Positions 21,893 to 34,232 of a DNA stretch of 64,000 nt are shown one piece after another. The position numbers and the translations under genes are program-made. This DNA is from Isoetes taiwanensis (Eukaryota; Streptophyta; Lycopodiopsida; Isoetales; Isoetaceae), in the NCBI GenBank assembly GCA_021234155.1, contig JAJEKV010000013.1:19806446-19870445 (forward strand), read 5' to 3'. The stretch's first letter is position 1. Each line of letters begins with the position of its first letter. The notes beneath the pieces were generated by a model. The model worked only from the letters and a program-made list of their open reading frames with translations, was not told the DNA's origin and made no database searches.

Positions 21893-22991
21893 CGGCAGGT
21901 GGAAAGCGCTTTATGCCATGCAGAACAACAAGTCACCGGCGTAGCTCTATGATTGGGGCCATCAGTCACATCCTGCTCGGGCTACCGGGTCGGCTTTGTC
22001 CTTTCATGACGGGTCGAGGTTTGGGGCCCGGGTCGTCTCTTTGGCGACCTAGAATGATTTGGAGGCAGGTGCAGAAGGCATTTTTGGCACGGGCACTTGG
22101 GGTGAAGCCTTCACTCCCCTATCATTCTCGCCGCAGAAACCGGATTCTTGAAGCCGGTGGACAGCCCTTGATAGACACATCATCTATTTTGAAAGTGGTT
22201 ACTATGGGTGATGCTCGGCTCCCTTTGACTGGGCTTACACCGTGGCAATGGGTCCATGAACGGCTTAGGGGCATTGGAGGGTAAGAGATCAATGGTTCGC
22301 CCGGATGGAACGTGCGGCAGGATGGATGCGTCTTGGTGTGGACCGCGGCCGATGGTGACGACCAGCGGGCCACCCTAGGCGCTTGTTTCCTTAGCAAGCT
22401 CGGGACCCCGGCGCCGGAGAGTCAAAATGGCCCATTACAAGGGCACATCAACCCCCGTGTTAGCCCGGGGCCCACAGGCTCTACACCGCATTCCCAAATG
22501 CCCGAAAAAGCCTTGGAGACTCATTGCCTCCATTAGACAGTGCCCACCATCTTTGCATCGAGGCAGGCGGGTGGATTGGGGAGCCCCCCGGGACAGAGCT
22601 CTGTCGATCTTTGTCAAGCGGGTGCCATTGAGGATGAGTCTCACACTTTTCGAGTTGCCCGGCCGTTTCGGTCGAGGGCGGATCGCTCCCTTAATGCGGT
22701 AGGACTTGCCCTTACATTTGCTGATGAACACATTCAGGAGGTACTGGACCTGCGAGGTCACCTTTGCCCCCGCCTGGCTACCCGCTGATTAGGCACTACG
22801 GGTGCGGTGCATGACTGTATATATTTGGGTGTTTCTGCATTTTATATGTTAGGACAGTTTGTCAGCAGGCTGATTGCTGCCACGGTTTTTCCTCTAAAAC
22901 CCTGGGAGGGGGTTTTTTTTAAAGAATCCGCTTTGCTGCGTTTTTGTATTGGGTCCCATAGACCGATTGGTCTCCGTGGACGATAAAAATA

Positions 22992-23015
22992 CCTTCCTTC
23001 CTTCCTTCCTTCCTA
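22992..23015 (+). repeat. (CCTT)n tail of the LINE
   Basis: About six CCTT units follow GACGATAAAAATA. Some LINE clades end in a microsatellite copied from their own 3' end rather than in poly-A. Confidence 0.8.
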
Positions 23016-23016
23016 C

Positions 23017-26000
23017 CTCTAACTAATTAACATAGCTTGGAGTCAATTTTGCCAATCAATTCTTGTGCATTAAATACTTTTTTTAGGTAGAGGCAGCTGC
23101 TACTTCTTGGGAGAGCAATGTTTGAGCTTTTATGGTGTCAGTACAGTGAATGACCACAAATGTGGCAATGGTTTAGTTGGGTATCTTAACTAAAAGCAGC
23201 TCGGATATACGCTATCTCTTGGCGATTAATTGCGGTAGTTGTACCACATGTTAATAAATTTTAAACGGGAGCTTTTATGAGAGCTAGGAATTTTTCAAGT
23301 TCCAACTATCTGTCGCCAGATATTTAGATAAATGGATACCACTTTTCCTTCTCTTCCACATCCAGAAATATTTCCCGTTCGCTTGCTTTGCTGCGAAGCT
23401 AGGTCCATTGATGGCTGTGCTTGGAACACCTTGATAAACATTGTCCAATGGCAAAGCCGTTCTGTATTTGAAGTAGCTATGCAATTTTTTAAAAAATGAA
23501 GTTATAGATGTCATTTTGATCCCTTTTAAGTTGTGTAATCTCCAATCATAAGCAGCGCCTCATGGGCGTACCATTTTCTTGAAAAGAACCCGAGCTAGTC
23601 GAACATAATGTTCTTGTATTTCTAGATCCTTATAACTTGGATGATTGTTTCTTGTACAGTATTTTGTCGACATTATAGCTCGATTGTTCTTTGCTGTTGA
23701 TGGGACTCATCTTTGCATGTTTGAGGAAATGGCAATGACAATGTCAAGGAGCTACTTTGAAGGGACTTCAAATGTGCATAGATGCAATTAAGCGCAGGTG
23801 TTATATTTATCCTGCATTCGAGAATAGTCCGCCTTCTATTGGTGTTTACGTTAAATACATAATCATCAAGGTGTTTAATTTGACATTTTACAGTTTATTA
23901 AATGTTAAATATGATTTGTCTTTGCTTCCTGTTCGTGGCTGAATTATTACTTCGGAAAAACAAAGTTAAACTTAACATGATTGAATGGAAATTTTGCTTA
24001 TTGCGGTGAGCACTTGCGGCCCGAAATTCTGAGACTTTTAGGACTTCAGTTTTTTATTCTATGTATGTGCATAATTTGCTTGAAATCCTCGCATTCTATG
24101 GTAGGAATTTATAGGCCAGGTTAGGTTCCTTTAATTTTACTTTTTATATGTTTTTCTGTAAACTATTTTGTAGATGGATAGTCCTTGACTATTCTAAATT
24201 GCTAGGATTTTGAGTTTATTGAATTGCTATAAGGTATTCATGATAGAAGATGTTTTTCTTTCTAGAAAAAAAAGAAAAAAAGCAGAGGTTGATAGTTATA
24301 TGGTGGTATTCAGAATTAGTAAAATAGTTTCTGTTCAGCCTCCTTTTATGGTTTGAGGATATTCTCATTGAATGTTTTGGATTATTGCTTTCATTGATCT
24401 TAGGAAACCAAGTGGGAATAACAATGCTTGATGCAAAGAGGTGGTTGTTGGCAAACACATTGCTGGACCATTGTAACAAGAGATTCATGCTGTTATCAGC
24501 ATTTTGCATCCCGCTATAGAACTTAAGCACATTCGATAACTATATTTTGAAATCAAAACACAGTTTTGTTGGTTCCTTTAATGATCTTGAGCTATATCGA
24601 AGAGGAAGGTACAACTGTAACGATTCTGAAGTCACTGCAACCGATGACAAAAGGGTGGGCAATGTTTCAGGTTAATTTGCAAGCTGGCAGTCTTTATAAT
24701 TGCAGACAATTTGTACTCAGCATGTTGACCAAAGTGTTCGGTAACTTATTATCTAATAGGAATCTTACAACAGCACAAATTTATAACCACCCATAGTCTT
24801 TTTCTTAGGCCCACCACATCAATAAGGTCAAGTGGCTTTGTTGGAACTTATTCACAATTTTCAGTGGGGCAACTCAATTTTTAGATTGACATTCTTTGAC
24901 CTCTATACTTGCACATATTTACTATTGGTTTGCATCTTAAAAAATATTTTTCAAGCTATACCTCTAATAGTACAATTTTGATCCCATCGGATATTCCTTG
25001 AATCCTAATAATTTGCTTCTTAAATCCACGTGGCTTAGCCACGATTGGGGAGGCCTCGGTTCTGAAGGCGGGCTATTCTGAGAAGCGAGAGAAGGAGGGC
25101 CGAAAAGGCTGGAAGAGAAGGAAGGAGGTCGTCCGGGTTGCAAGGAGGTGGATGATTTGAGTGAAGCATCAAGCAACAATCACTACTCGTGTAGCAAGGG
25201 AAGCTCTTGTTGCAGGTAAGCCATGAATTGGCTGAATCCGTTTATATAAGTGCTGATAGCGAGGTCATAGAGAATTCAAAAGGCCAAAAAGAATTGCAAG
25301 ATCTGTTGTATGAATTTCAGGATAATACTTTTACTCGCCATCGTCGTATTTAGACATTCAACAAGTTGTAATGCAACCCTACATGGATCCTCCACGTGTG
25401 TTTGATTGATAGAAATATAGATGTGCAAACACGATACAAACACGATATTGCAAACATTAAAAGCAGATGTTGCCAATTACACGGATATTCAATTTTCTAC
25501 TACTGCGCCGATTATAGTTTTGTTAGATCCATGCTTTTATGAAGCCAAAGTCACAGGCAACAAAGTACTCTACACACTCATCTACCCATCCCATTCCACT
25601 ATCACATTTTATAATATTCCACAATTTTATTCTATTTGTCTATTCCACTCTACTTCTTTTAACCTATGCATTTCGTTACATCCATCTAATACCCATGCCT
25701 AATGCCCTATTCCAACTATTGACATCACACCTTTAGAAATCAAATGCAACCATCTTTGTTGCATGTTTAAGCCATGGCATCTTTGTGCAAGTTTGAATCT
25801 TGCGTAAGGTCAAATTTCACAAATATTCTCGCGTTCGGATGTCAACTAAAACAAGATACCCATACATTTCAAGACAATCTTTTAAATGAGTGTATAAATG
25901 CAAAAAGAAGAGACAAACTTTAAAATGCTTCATGCTAAGACCTGTTCCTTCAATACACATAAAAAAGTGCAAAATTAGTGACTATTATATCTAACGGATT

Positions 26001-27483
26001 TCCATACTAGAATGAATAATCTCTAAAGTCTATAATATATTCCAAGTGAGGCTTATCTCAAGATTGCAAAAGTTAATTTATGTGTCTTTGCACAAGTTGT
26101 TGAAGTTGGAAACCTTGTAATTTCAATACAAGTGTCGTGAGAAATGCCATAAGGAATTTCAATGACCAAAGGGCCCAGATTGGACAATGAAAACCAATAC
26201 TAGAAGCGGGACCCGGGCACCCTCATGCATTGGAGTGTGCATAACATCTTGAATGATGGCAAAGTTCATTTTGCTTATGTGGGCGTGAGACATTGTGGAC
26301 AGGTTTTCCCATGAAGCTTACAAAGACACAGTCCATGGCAATTGGACAGACCAGTGCCCTATAGGGAGCATAGAAAAATACAAAGATAGATCACCAAATT
26401 CCATGGATGGATTTTGCGATCTAACCTCTGAAGGTTTTGTCTTACAAATAATATCAAGGAATGCATTGCCATGTCTAAAATTGAGTGCTGGTTTGAGCAA
26501 AGTAGTTATCCAAACAAATATTATAGATGCACAATTGTCCAAATTACCAGCAACACTCATGATGATAGAATATTTTATATTTTATCATAATCCAAACATT
26601 CTTTTAAAAATAAGGCCACATCTGTAGACCATGTTCAAGCCTCTCCTTCCTGTATAAACATGCAACGCATGGTAGTACTTTTGGCATCTCAACTATGCTC
26701 TAATGACTTCTTAGTTAGGTTATAAGATTATCCCACTTCCAAAAAATGTTGGTTGATTGTTATCTTTTATTGCTAAGATTGTCAGAATATAGCATGTTGA
26801 AAATGCCTCCACTTTTTTTTGAGCTGGCTTTATCAGTGGCAAGCCAACTTACTCACATGACACAACAAATGTAAATACGCCTCACTTTCACTCATCATCT
26901 GCAAACTCCAAATCCTAGAATTCAAATCAAGCATTAACTACTTGAAACAAAACAATTAAGACAAAGCACGCATAAATAAAACACCCATAATCATCACCCA
27001 CATAACTCATTCATCAAGACTACACAATGCAACGTACAAGCTTAAAACATACAAATTGCACCGGACCCCCTGCATCAATGCTCATATATCGTATCATTCC
27101 TAGGCGAGAGAGAGCGAGGAATTCTTGGCATGCGTTGTTTTAGATCTTGCATTTCGAGTCTGCGATCATTGGGTTTTACTTTTTTTCTTGGGGGTTTGGA
27201 GTTAGGCTATGCATCAATGCTTTATTCCTCTACAAAACCTGCTCCTCGGATGTTTGAAGCCCTCTATGACAAAAAACCGAAAGAGAGGTCTTCAAGAAGT
27301 TCTCTCATTTCTATCTTGGAACAAAACATGTATTTCCATACTCTCCCTATTAAACTTGTCCTTATGCTTTTACCATCCTTGTTCCAAGTTGAGCACCAGC
27401 GATTTAAGCCACTTCACCCTTTGGCCATGGAGGGCAACCCTCTGTCTTGCCAGCCTTTTTTTTTAATCAAATCCCAAAATAAA
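23017..27483. other. Gene-poor stretch
   Basis: About 4.5 kb of AT-rich sequence. The longest frames (24566-24796, 25421-25702 and 26295-26627 on plus; 24530-24216 and 26560-26318 on minus) show no known motif and overlap one another. A purine-rich patch at 25060-25150 and T-rich runs near 26810, 27180 and 27460 are the only compositional features. Confidence 0.4.
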
Positions 27484-27652
27484 CATCTCCCATGATACGC
27501 CAAAACAAAAATCTTATGTAGTGGAGATCTTGCATTCTTCCTTGACTTTTTGAAATTTTGTTAGCGTATTTTTTTTTTTTTTGGGGTTAGTGAGCGTAGC
27601 ATGCTAGGTAAAGAATTTGAGTGAAGGCTTGCACTCTCATATTCCTTAGGAT
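27484..27652 (+). repeat. R1 family, copy F (5' fragment)
   Basis: Matches 12155-12311 closely (CAAAACAAAAATCTTATGTA through GCACTCTCATATTCCTTAG). It stops abruptly at 27652, where GC-rich sequence begins. The same break does not occur in the other copies, so an insertion or deletion took place here. Confidence 0.85.
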
Positions 27653-29400
27653 GATTGTGCATTGAGGGGGTGGGGAGGGCCCGGAGCACCTAACACCCAC
27701 CGAAACTTGCCGAGAGCGCCTTCGATTCCCGAGGATTTGGCCTCTGATCTTATGCCAATCTGAATCGGCCTTCCTTCCAATCAATAAAACTCGCCTTCCC
27801 TCAAATCGGGCAGGCCTATCGGGTCTACTAGCTAGTTCTTGACTTGAGTTACGGGCTTTTGGTGGGCTAGATCTTCAGGGCTGGCTAAATCCCCTTGATC
27901 TTGATCTCTCACGCTCCCCTTACAGGGGGAGCCAGCGTCTAAATCTCTCATGCTCTCCACGAATCCCCCTGCGGTTTTGGGTTCTCATGGCGGGGCTAAG
28001 GAGCTGCGATTCACATAACCTCTACCTCTTCTTCCTTTAAATATTTCTGCGATTGTGGATGCAGCAACTCACCACTCTTCAAGCTTACGCCATCTTCATT
28101 GTCTTCAAAATTTTATCTCTGTTTCTTGTTGTGGGCACAGTAACTTCAAGATCATGTGGCCCTCGATGCTTTGGAATTGCTTGGAGCCTTAAGCCGTCAA
28201 GGCTGGCTGTGCAAGGATTCTGCGCCTCTCTCGAGATCTATCTTTCCCCTTACGGCGGACCAAAGGCTGAGGCTTTCATTGTAATTCCCCATCTTGCTCA
28301 TGCGAAGGCGTTTCTTCAGGAGCACTGCTCTCATTTGACTCTGATGGCCCCATTTGTGGCGGCGGTTGTGCCAAGTCACGTGGGTTTGTTGGCCTATCTG
28401 TTCCTCTTACTCATGGCATGATGGAGTGGTTCTGCCTGAGTGTGTTTTTGTAGGCTTTTTGTGTTCATGTACTTGGTCTGATTTTTTGCATCTTTGGGAG
28501 GCTCGGATCTCTCTAGCTCTTGCAATCGGTGGGTCTCCATTGCGGAGTCGGATTGGCCTCAACAAAGCTGGGCCTTTATCACGTTAGCCTCTGCTACAAC
28601 AAAGTTAAAGCTTTACGGCTGGGGTGCAGGGTTGCTCATCCAATATTCTACCATCGATTTACTGTTTTTTCTGGCGGGGATCTCCTTTGTTAAGCTAGGG
28701 CCCGGGTTCTTATGGCCAGCTTTGCGGCCCCACTAGTTTGCCTTGATGGTTTGGGTGCCACCTTCCTCCCTGTAAACGAATTGTAGTTCATGGGCATCCC
28801 TTGGCCAAGTCTTATTCAAGATCCATCATCCTCGGCGCGACTCCTCTGTTCAACCATTACGCACCAATTCAAGCATCTTCAATTCTTGCACCAATCTTTG
28901 GGCTTTGCTCCTCCACCCCACGCCTATAGAGTCTTTGCCCCATCCCGGTGGCCCTGTCTTTGATCCCTATGGGCAGCACCATCTTCCTTCCAGCAGCCAA
29001 CTCGCTGCCAGGGGATCAGGCGGTTCCGGTAGTTGCCGAAGTCGGAGTGTTGGCCGAAGCTGGCGGGTTGGAGGAGGAAGTGATCGAGGAAGGGGAAATT
29101 CAGCACTTCGCAAGAATCGAAAGACCGTTGCTCAAATGCTTTGTCATTATCTGCGGCAACAACAACGGCTTGCTCGTGGTTGGCTTGAGGGTCTGAGGCG
29201 GAGTTGTGGGAGTGGCTCTTGAGGAGCATACCTTCCCGAGAACAACTTTTATTGGGGCGGAGGCGTCACCGATCACGCCCCAAGCTGTCATTGTTCTTTG
29301 GCGCCATAACTACTTGGGTAGTTCGGCAATCATCCCCCGCCATATTGCATGCCCGGAGTGACTACTACGACATTTGGGGTCCGCATTGAGATCTACAAGA
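27653..29400 (+). other. GC-rich block with coding-like frames, probably a retroelement 5' part
   Basis: Composition shifts to about 55% GC directly at the broken R1 copy. The plus strand has overlapping frames. 28053-28421 has a hydrophobic start. 28905-29222 includes GGPVFDPYGQHHLPSS and RKTVAQMLCHYLRQQQR, with acidic EEEVIEEGEI in another frame. I do not recognise the proteins. The layout of a GC-rich leader followed by a basic or acidic ORF would fit the front of a LINE, but no endonuclease or RT follows. Confidence 0.4.
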
Positions 29401-29401
29401 T

Positions 29402-29444
29402 TTCTAGAGCCTAGTTGCACTCAATCAACACAATGCAACAACAT
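29402..29444 (+). repeat. 43-bp perfect direct repeat, left copy
   Basis: TTCTAGAGCCTAGTTGCACT and the next 23 bases are identical to 30063-30105. The two copies bracket 618 bases that end in a copy of the LINE leader. Confidence 0.95.
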
Positions 29445-29709
29445 GCTGATGTTCATAGAGATTTATAGGCCTCAGGTAAGCTAATGTCCAACGAGCCCAA
29501 CATGCCAAGATTCCTGCAGAAACTTCGCAAAGGGCGTCTCCACATCCATCTTTGAGCGGATCATCCAAAAGGAACAAAGAAACTCTTGAAAACGAGGACC
29601 CCAATCTTGGCACAAAGGCCGCCACATCTTTGGCATAATGAGGGGCCCACCATGGCACACAAGGGCCCTCAACATCGACCCCACTTAAAACCCAACATTC
29701 AAGACATAA

Positions 29710-29761
29710 GAGTTGCCCCAACAACAATGGTTGGTGAGTTGCCCCAACAACAATGGTTGGC
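29710..29761. repeat. 26-bp tandem duplication
   Basis: GAGTTGCCCCAACAACAATG plus GTTGGT occurs twice in a row. It lies within a minus-strand open frame (29763-29425) with a CLECW motif that could be a decayed LINE zinc-binding region, though this is weak. Confidence 0.85.
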
Positions 29762-29915
29762 ATGAGAGCCTCCAGCCCATAGTATAAGATAGCCTCGCGG
29801 GATCAAGAAGTTAAGCAATGAGCCAATTAACATAAAAAAAACTAAGACATTGACTATAAGAATACTTCAATAACGCAAGGTTGTAAAAATGTGGGTAAAC
29901 CAAAAAGGGGGGAGG

Positions 29916-30062
29916 GTGGGGCATGCGACTACAAAGGGGAGGCTCAAAGGCGGTGATGAAGATGGGAGGAATGCAACAAGTCTATAAATACTCCAGGGGA
30001 CTCTCTCAACTAGCCTCAAAAGCGATTTATCCGCTAATCTCAAACGCCAGATAAATCGTGAC
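29916..30062 (+). repeat. Solo copy of the LINE 5' leader with TATA motif
   Basis: Matches 34903-35050, the front of the large LINE, at about 90% identity, including CATGCGACTACAAAGG, TATAAATA (29983-29990) and the GATTTATC/GATAAATC hairpin arms. Similarity stops at 30062, just before where the LINE's first ATG would be, and the right copy of the 43-bp repeat follows. Confidence 0.85.
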
Positions 30063-30105
30063 TTCTAGAGCCTAGTTGCACTCAATCAACACAATGCAAC
30101 AACAT
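30063..30105 (+). repeat. 43-bp perfect direct repeat, right copy
   Basis: Partner of 29402-29444. It is too long for a normal target duplication and may record a template switch or an unequal exchange. Confidence 0.95.
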
Positions 30106-31109
30106 CTTTGAAAAAAAGAGGCGTGAAAAACAAGAAACTAAATGTCTAAAATAATTAAGGGTACAATATCACCACTTAGGAACCACAAAGGCAAAGAAAA
30201 TGAGCAGGCGAAGGGGAGCAAGAGACCAGGGCACATCCAAACAACCAAGAATACTACAAAGAATACTACGATACCCCGCAATTAAGGAATGAGGAATCTA
30301 AGCAAGAAAGCGGCCACGCCGAAAAATTTTGTCCTATCAAAGACAAATAGCAAACACTAGAAAACAAAAGCGTAAGAGTTAACGACTCAAATGGGGTATG
30401 TTATGACATGTACACAACACTACAAAGGGATGAAGGCATGCGACTACGCTAAAGATGGACAAGGCTCAAAAGACATCTAGTTTGAACAATCCTGCATGAA
30501 CCACCACAATACTGACGCAAGAGTCGACAAAGACAGACCGGCCTCCAAACCCGCACGAGGGAACATCGGTGCAACTCGTAATTAACAAGCACAAAGCTAC
30601 AAGATCCATGATATGCTAGCAACATAGGTGTGCTGGTCTTCAATTCCCACAGAGGGAGACAACTAAAAAATGATAGGAAGATCCATAACAAATTAGCAAA
30701 ATGAACCGAGACCGTAGAACCATCAGCAACTGTTGGAAACAGACGAAAGCTCACATAAGAAACCCCCCAACGATATATTACAATATGGAATTCAATCTTG
30801 AATGTCCATCTAACACACACCAACAGAGGATGCCTCTCACAACAAGCATGCAAGATCAACCACAGAGTCAATTGAAAGAACTAATAAGAAGTGCACTAAT
30901 GAAGCGAAAACTCACTCAAAGAAAAGCGTAATCAACTTCACGAAAAGAAAAAACAACCTATTCAATCTCCAAGAGGCTCACAACGTAACGCTATAAGAAA
31001 AACTTCGAAAGATGCCATTTGACAACCCCATGCGGAAAAAGCAAACCCTAAATACGTGAGAATTCATATTCAGCGGACCTCCAAAGGTATAACAAAATTG
31101 AAGCAATTT

Positions 31110-31330
31110 ACTAGAGTAGCCTTAAATGAGAACCATGGGCACGAAGTTGGAAACTCAACAACGCCCAATTAGCAACACTCAATACCTTATACTCAAGCAA
31201 CAATAAACTTGGGCCAAAATGGAAGCAATCCACTAGGGTAGACTTACATGGAAACCATAAGCACAAGTTGGAACTTGAAGCAAGCCACTAGAATAGACTT
31301 GAATGGGAACCATAGGCACAAGTTGGAACT
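31110..31330 (+). repeat. Three degenerate units of about 60-75 bp
   Basis: CCACTAGGGTAGACTTACAT, CCACTAGAATAGACTTGAAT and an earlier ACTAGAGTAGCCTTAAATG are each followed by a GGAACCATAGGCACAAGTTG variant. Confidence 0.7.
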
Positions 31331-32647
31331 AAAAAAAAAGATCAAATTGCAACACTTTCGGCTACCTTATTCCGCTGCTCACCAATGCCATACCTTACGC
31401 AAACCGCCATAACTCATGCAAGCTTCGCACCACAAGTTAAACCAACAAGTTCAAAAGGCGCAACTCTAGACCTTATATTCAAGCAATAGCGTGAGACTCA
31501 TGCAAGTTAGAAACACCACAACTTACTCAAGATCCCACCATGAACTAAACTTATTCAGAAGATCCAATGTCAATGAGAAACAAAATCTTGAGACAATTAT
31601 GGTAAGCTCAACTTCAGTGACCTCAACTTAAACACTATCTTCAATACTATCTACACACTTCAACCTAGCGAAACATTCAAAAGCATTCTAACCAAGTCTG
31701 GGTTCTCTACACATGCAAGATACAAAACAAGCGTAGTAGTGGAAGCATCTAAACACATCTAGAGAAACAACGTATCAAAACTCCCATCAACACAAACCTC
31801 TAGCAACCCCTAACCAAAACCACGAAATCGACCTTTACAATGAATTAGATAAAGAAACAACGAATATAGCTTGAATGTACACAATGGGGTAATGCAGATC
31901 AAATTAGTGATGAATGTTTGCCTCATCGAAAGGAAAGTTGTTTTATAGTCAAATATGAAGTTTAAAGCCAATATAAGACTGGATATTCCATTCCACATAG
32001 TACTTGACTAAAGTTTTATAGCTTAAAAGAAATCTAAGTACAAAGTCAAATCTGAAGTTTATGAAGTTTTAGAGGCAGATACCGAAGAACGTCCCATGCT
32101 ACATAGTGATTTGACTAAATTCAATTTACTTTCACTCGACTCTCTTTTCCACAACAATTCTAGAAAGAGTTGACACCTAACTTACCATGAAGAACCATCC
32201 TCAAATGCATGGAATCTCCTTAAACGCGTCGGATAACGGTTGAAAGATGGCAATATCGTTGACTACAAAATAAATTAGAACATAGCTTCATTAAGACCGG
32301 ACATCCATTATCATAAGCAACTTGAACACACATGCCCTGATGCTTCCAAGCATCCATGCATTGGGCAAAGGGGACCTTACGCCAACACAAAAGGGCAACC
32401 ATTATTCAAGCAAAAATACTCTACCTTGCGCCAACCCGAAATTACGTTCTTGGAAGTGCTACCGGCATGTTCGCTACTTGCCCCTCGATGCTTTCAAGCA
32501 TTCATGTTCGGCAATGAGGGCATCCATTCCTCGTTTGAAAATGCTCCACCGGCCAACAAATTTCGTTCTTTTTGGTGTTGGCATGTTACGTTATGTAATC
32601 TAAGCAAAGAAAATGAAATTACATGTTCTACTCACGAGGCTAAGCTG

Positions 32648-32953
32648 ACCCAACCATTATGATTTTCAATGACCAAGACCGATAGAAAACTATAGCAGGT
32701 GTTAAAGATAGATGAGAAAAGATGATCCTATAACGAAGGCCAAACTATTAGGCCATAAACCTATGCATCAAACCGGATCGAGAGATAAGGACAAACCTCA
32801 ACCCAACCATTATGACACTCGGGACGCATTGATAGAAAACTACAAAGGGTGTTAAAGATAGATGAGAAAAGATGATCCTATAACGAAGGCCAAACTATTA
32901 GGCCATAAACCTATGCATCAAAACTGGATCAGAGATAGGACAAACCTCAAATC
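32648..32953 (+). repeat. 153-bp tandem duplication
   Basis: Units 32648-32800 and 32801-32953 share ACCCAACCATTATGA and GTTAAAGATAGATGAGAAAA. A third partial unit (GAAGGCCAAACTATTAGGC) follows at about 33000. Confidence 0.85.
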
Positions 32954-34129
32954 AAACCTGAATTGTATGCTATACAAGTTAAAGTTAAGATCTTATGATG
33001 AAGGCCAAACTATTAGGCATAAGACCAAGATAGTGCAATGCGAATCCAAAGGCATAGTGATTCTTCTATTGTCCTCCTCAGAGAGAAAATCGGCGACTTA
33101 GGCGTAGCTCCCAAATAGACCAAGAAATGGAGGGGAAAAATAAAAATGCTATGACAAACCTTATTGGATATATTGCAGGCTCCTATAGACACCAGCTCCA
33201 CTCTCAAGGCAAACACAGATGGTAGAAGCCACTTCCAAGCAAGAACAACCAAATAAAGTGCAAAGTCCGTAAACTAAAAACATAGTTGGTCCCACGACTT
33301 CCTTGCTTCCTTCTTGTGGTAAGACCAATGTGCTATTCTAACAAAACTCAGTAGGCTCGGTTTGTTACATCAATGCAAAAGAAGCAAAGGTAGTATGTTG
33401 TATAAATGTTCTGACTACAATGAAAAATTAGTTTTAGGGGAGAAAGCCAATCGTCAAGCGGACCGTATAACAATGCCAAAATAACTAGAAAACAACAAGC
33501 ATTTGGTCAAAATGCAAACTAGGGACCAATAAAAATACCAGACAATGATAAGATAGGGAGAAGAATCAGTCCATGTCATCAATCAAACTATATGCAGGGG
33601 AACAACGTATTAACAATAGAGCTCCTCCAGCCAAGGCAGGACTCCGACTGTGATGTTAATTCAAGAAGAAACTGAACCAAAGGAATATTGACAGCATAAA
33701 TGCCCTAAGAATACCATATTGCTTTTGCAAAACTAATTTTGGTACAAGTCCATAACCAATTACAAGAACAAAGTCAGTATTGAAGATGACATGTAGCTAA
33801 CACATAATGCAACAACCTGCTGCGTAAAACTCAAAGATATATAAACTCATGGATGTGTGCTAGCACTCATATTGATTACTCAACACATCGGTTTCTACAT
33901 AAGTACTAGAAAAGGCAACTAGAGAAGCATCAACATAAAACAACTCTGAATGTCTGGATTTAACAAAGCACACGGGATTAGTAGATACTGGGATTAGTGG
34001 AGACAAAAATGACTCTGGGTCGGGGAACCAACTAATCCATGCCCAAGAATTGTTTAGGAGTGATAAAACCACAAGTGGTTTAGCATAAATTGAAAGAGAA
34101 TCTCTGTCTACAACCTAGAGCAGTTCCTA

Positions 34130-34232
34130 GCCATAAATATCTAGATGTGACAAAAGACTAATGGATTCGCATGGATGGGAAACGAACCTTGTCCACAACC
34201 AAATGACTTACAATTTAACCAACGGATCCATG
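34130..34232 (-). mobile_element. Possible tRNA-derived SINE head
   Basis: On the minus strand TGGTTAAATTG (34221-34211) fits the RNA polymerase III A box. GGTTCGTTTCC (34188-34178) fits the B box with one mismatch. Their spacing is 33 bases, as in tRNA genes. The sequence does not fold into a clear tRNA, which suits a SINE. The 3' end is not defined. Confidence 0.4.

Larger units (their letters stand above)
20386..23016 (+). mobile_element. GC-rich LINE, 5'-truncated, ending in (CCTT)n
   Basis: GC content rises sharply at about 20385 and falls after 22990. The order is linker region (20403-20990), reverse transcriptase (20993-21890), a C-terminal part with a cysteine/histidine pattern near 22610-22660 (CQAGAIEDESHT in one frame) and a last frame ending at 22788. 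The 3' end is not A-tailed but a CCTT array. The endonuclease is not seen, so the 5' part is missing. Several frame breaks are present. Confidence 0.82.
30106..34100. other. Gene-poor stretch with local tandem repeats
   Basis: A-rich plus strand. Open frames up to 140 codons (30871-30449 minus) look random, rich in Cys, Leu and Trp without a motif. Apart from the tandem repeats listed separately, I see nothing. Confidence 0.4.

Noticed and set aside
26295-26627. 110-codon plus-strand frame with RNase H- or LINE-like flavour
   Set aside because: No catalytic motif can be aligned on either strand; resemblance is only in general composition.
30449-30871. 140-codon minus-strand frame
   Set aside because: Composition is random-like, rich in Cys, Trp and Leu, with no motif or promoter; the sequence is stop-poor because the opposite strand is A-rich.
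33860-34072. Possible copia integrase or RNase H piece on the minus strand
   Set aside because: DASLVAFSSTYVETDV has a faint resemblance only and lacks flanking retroelement motifs.
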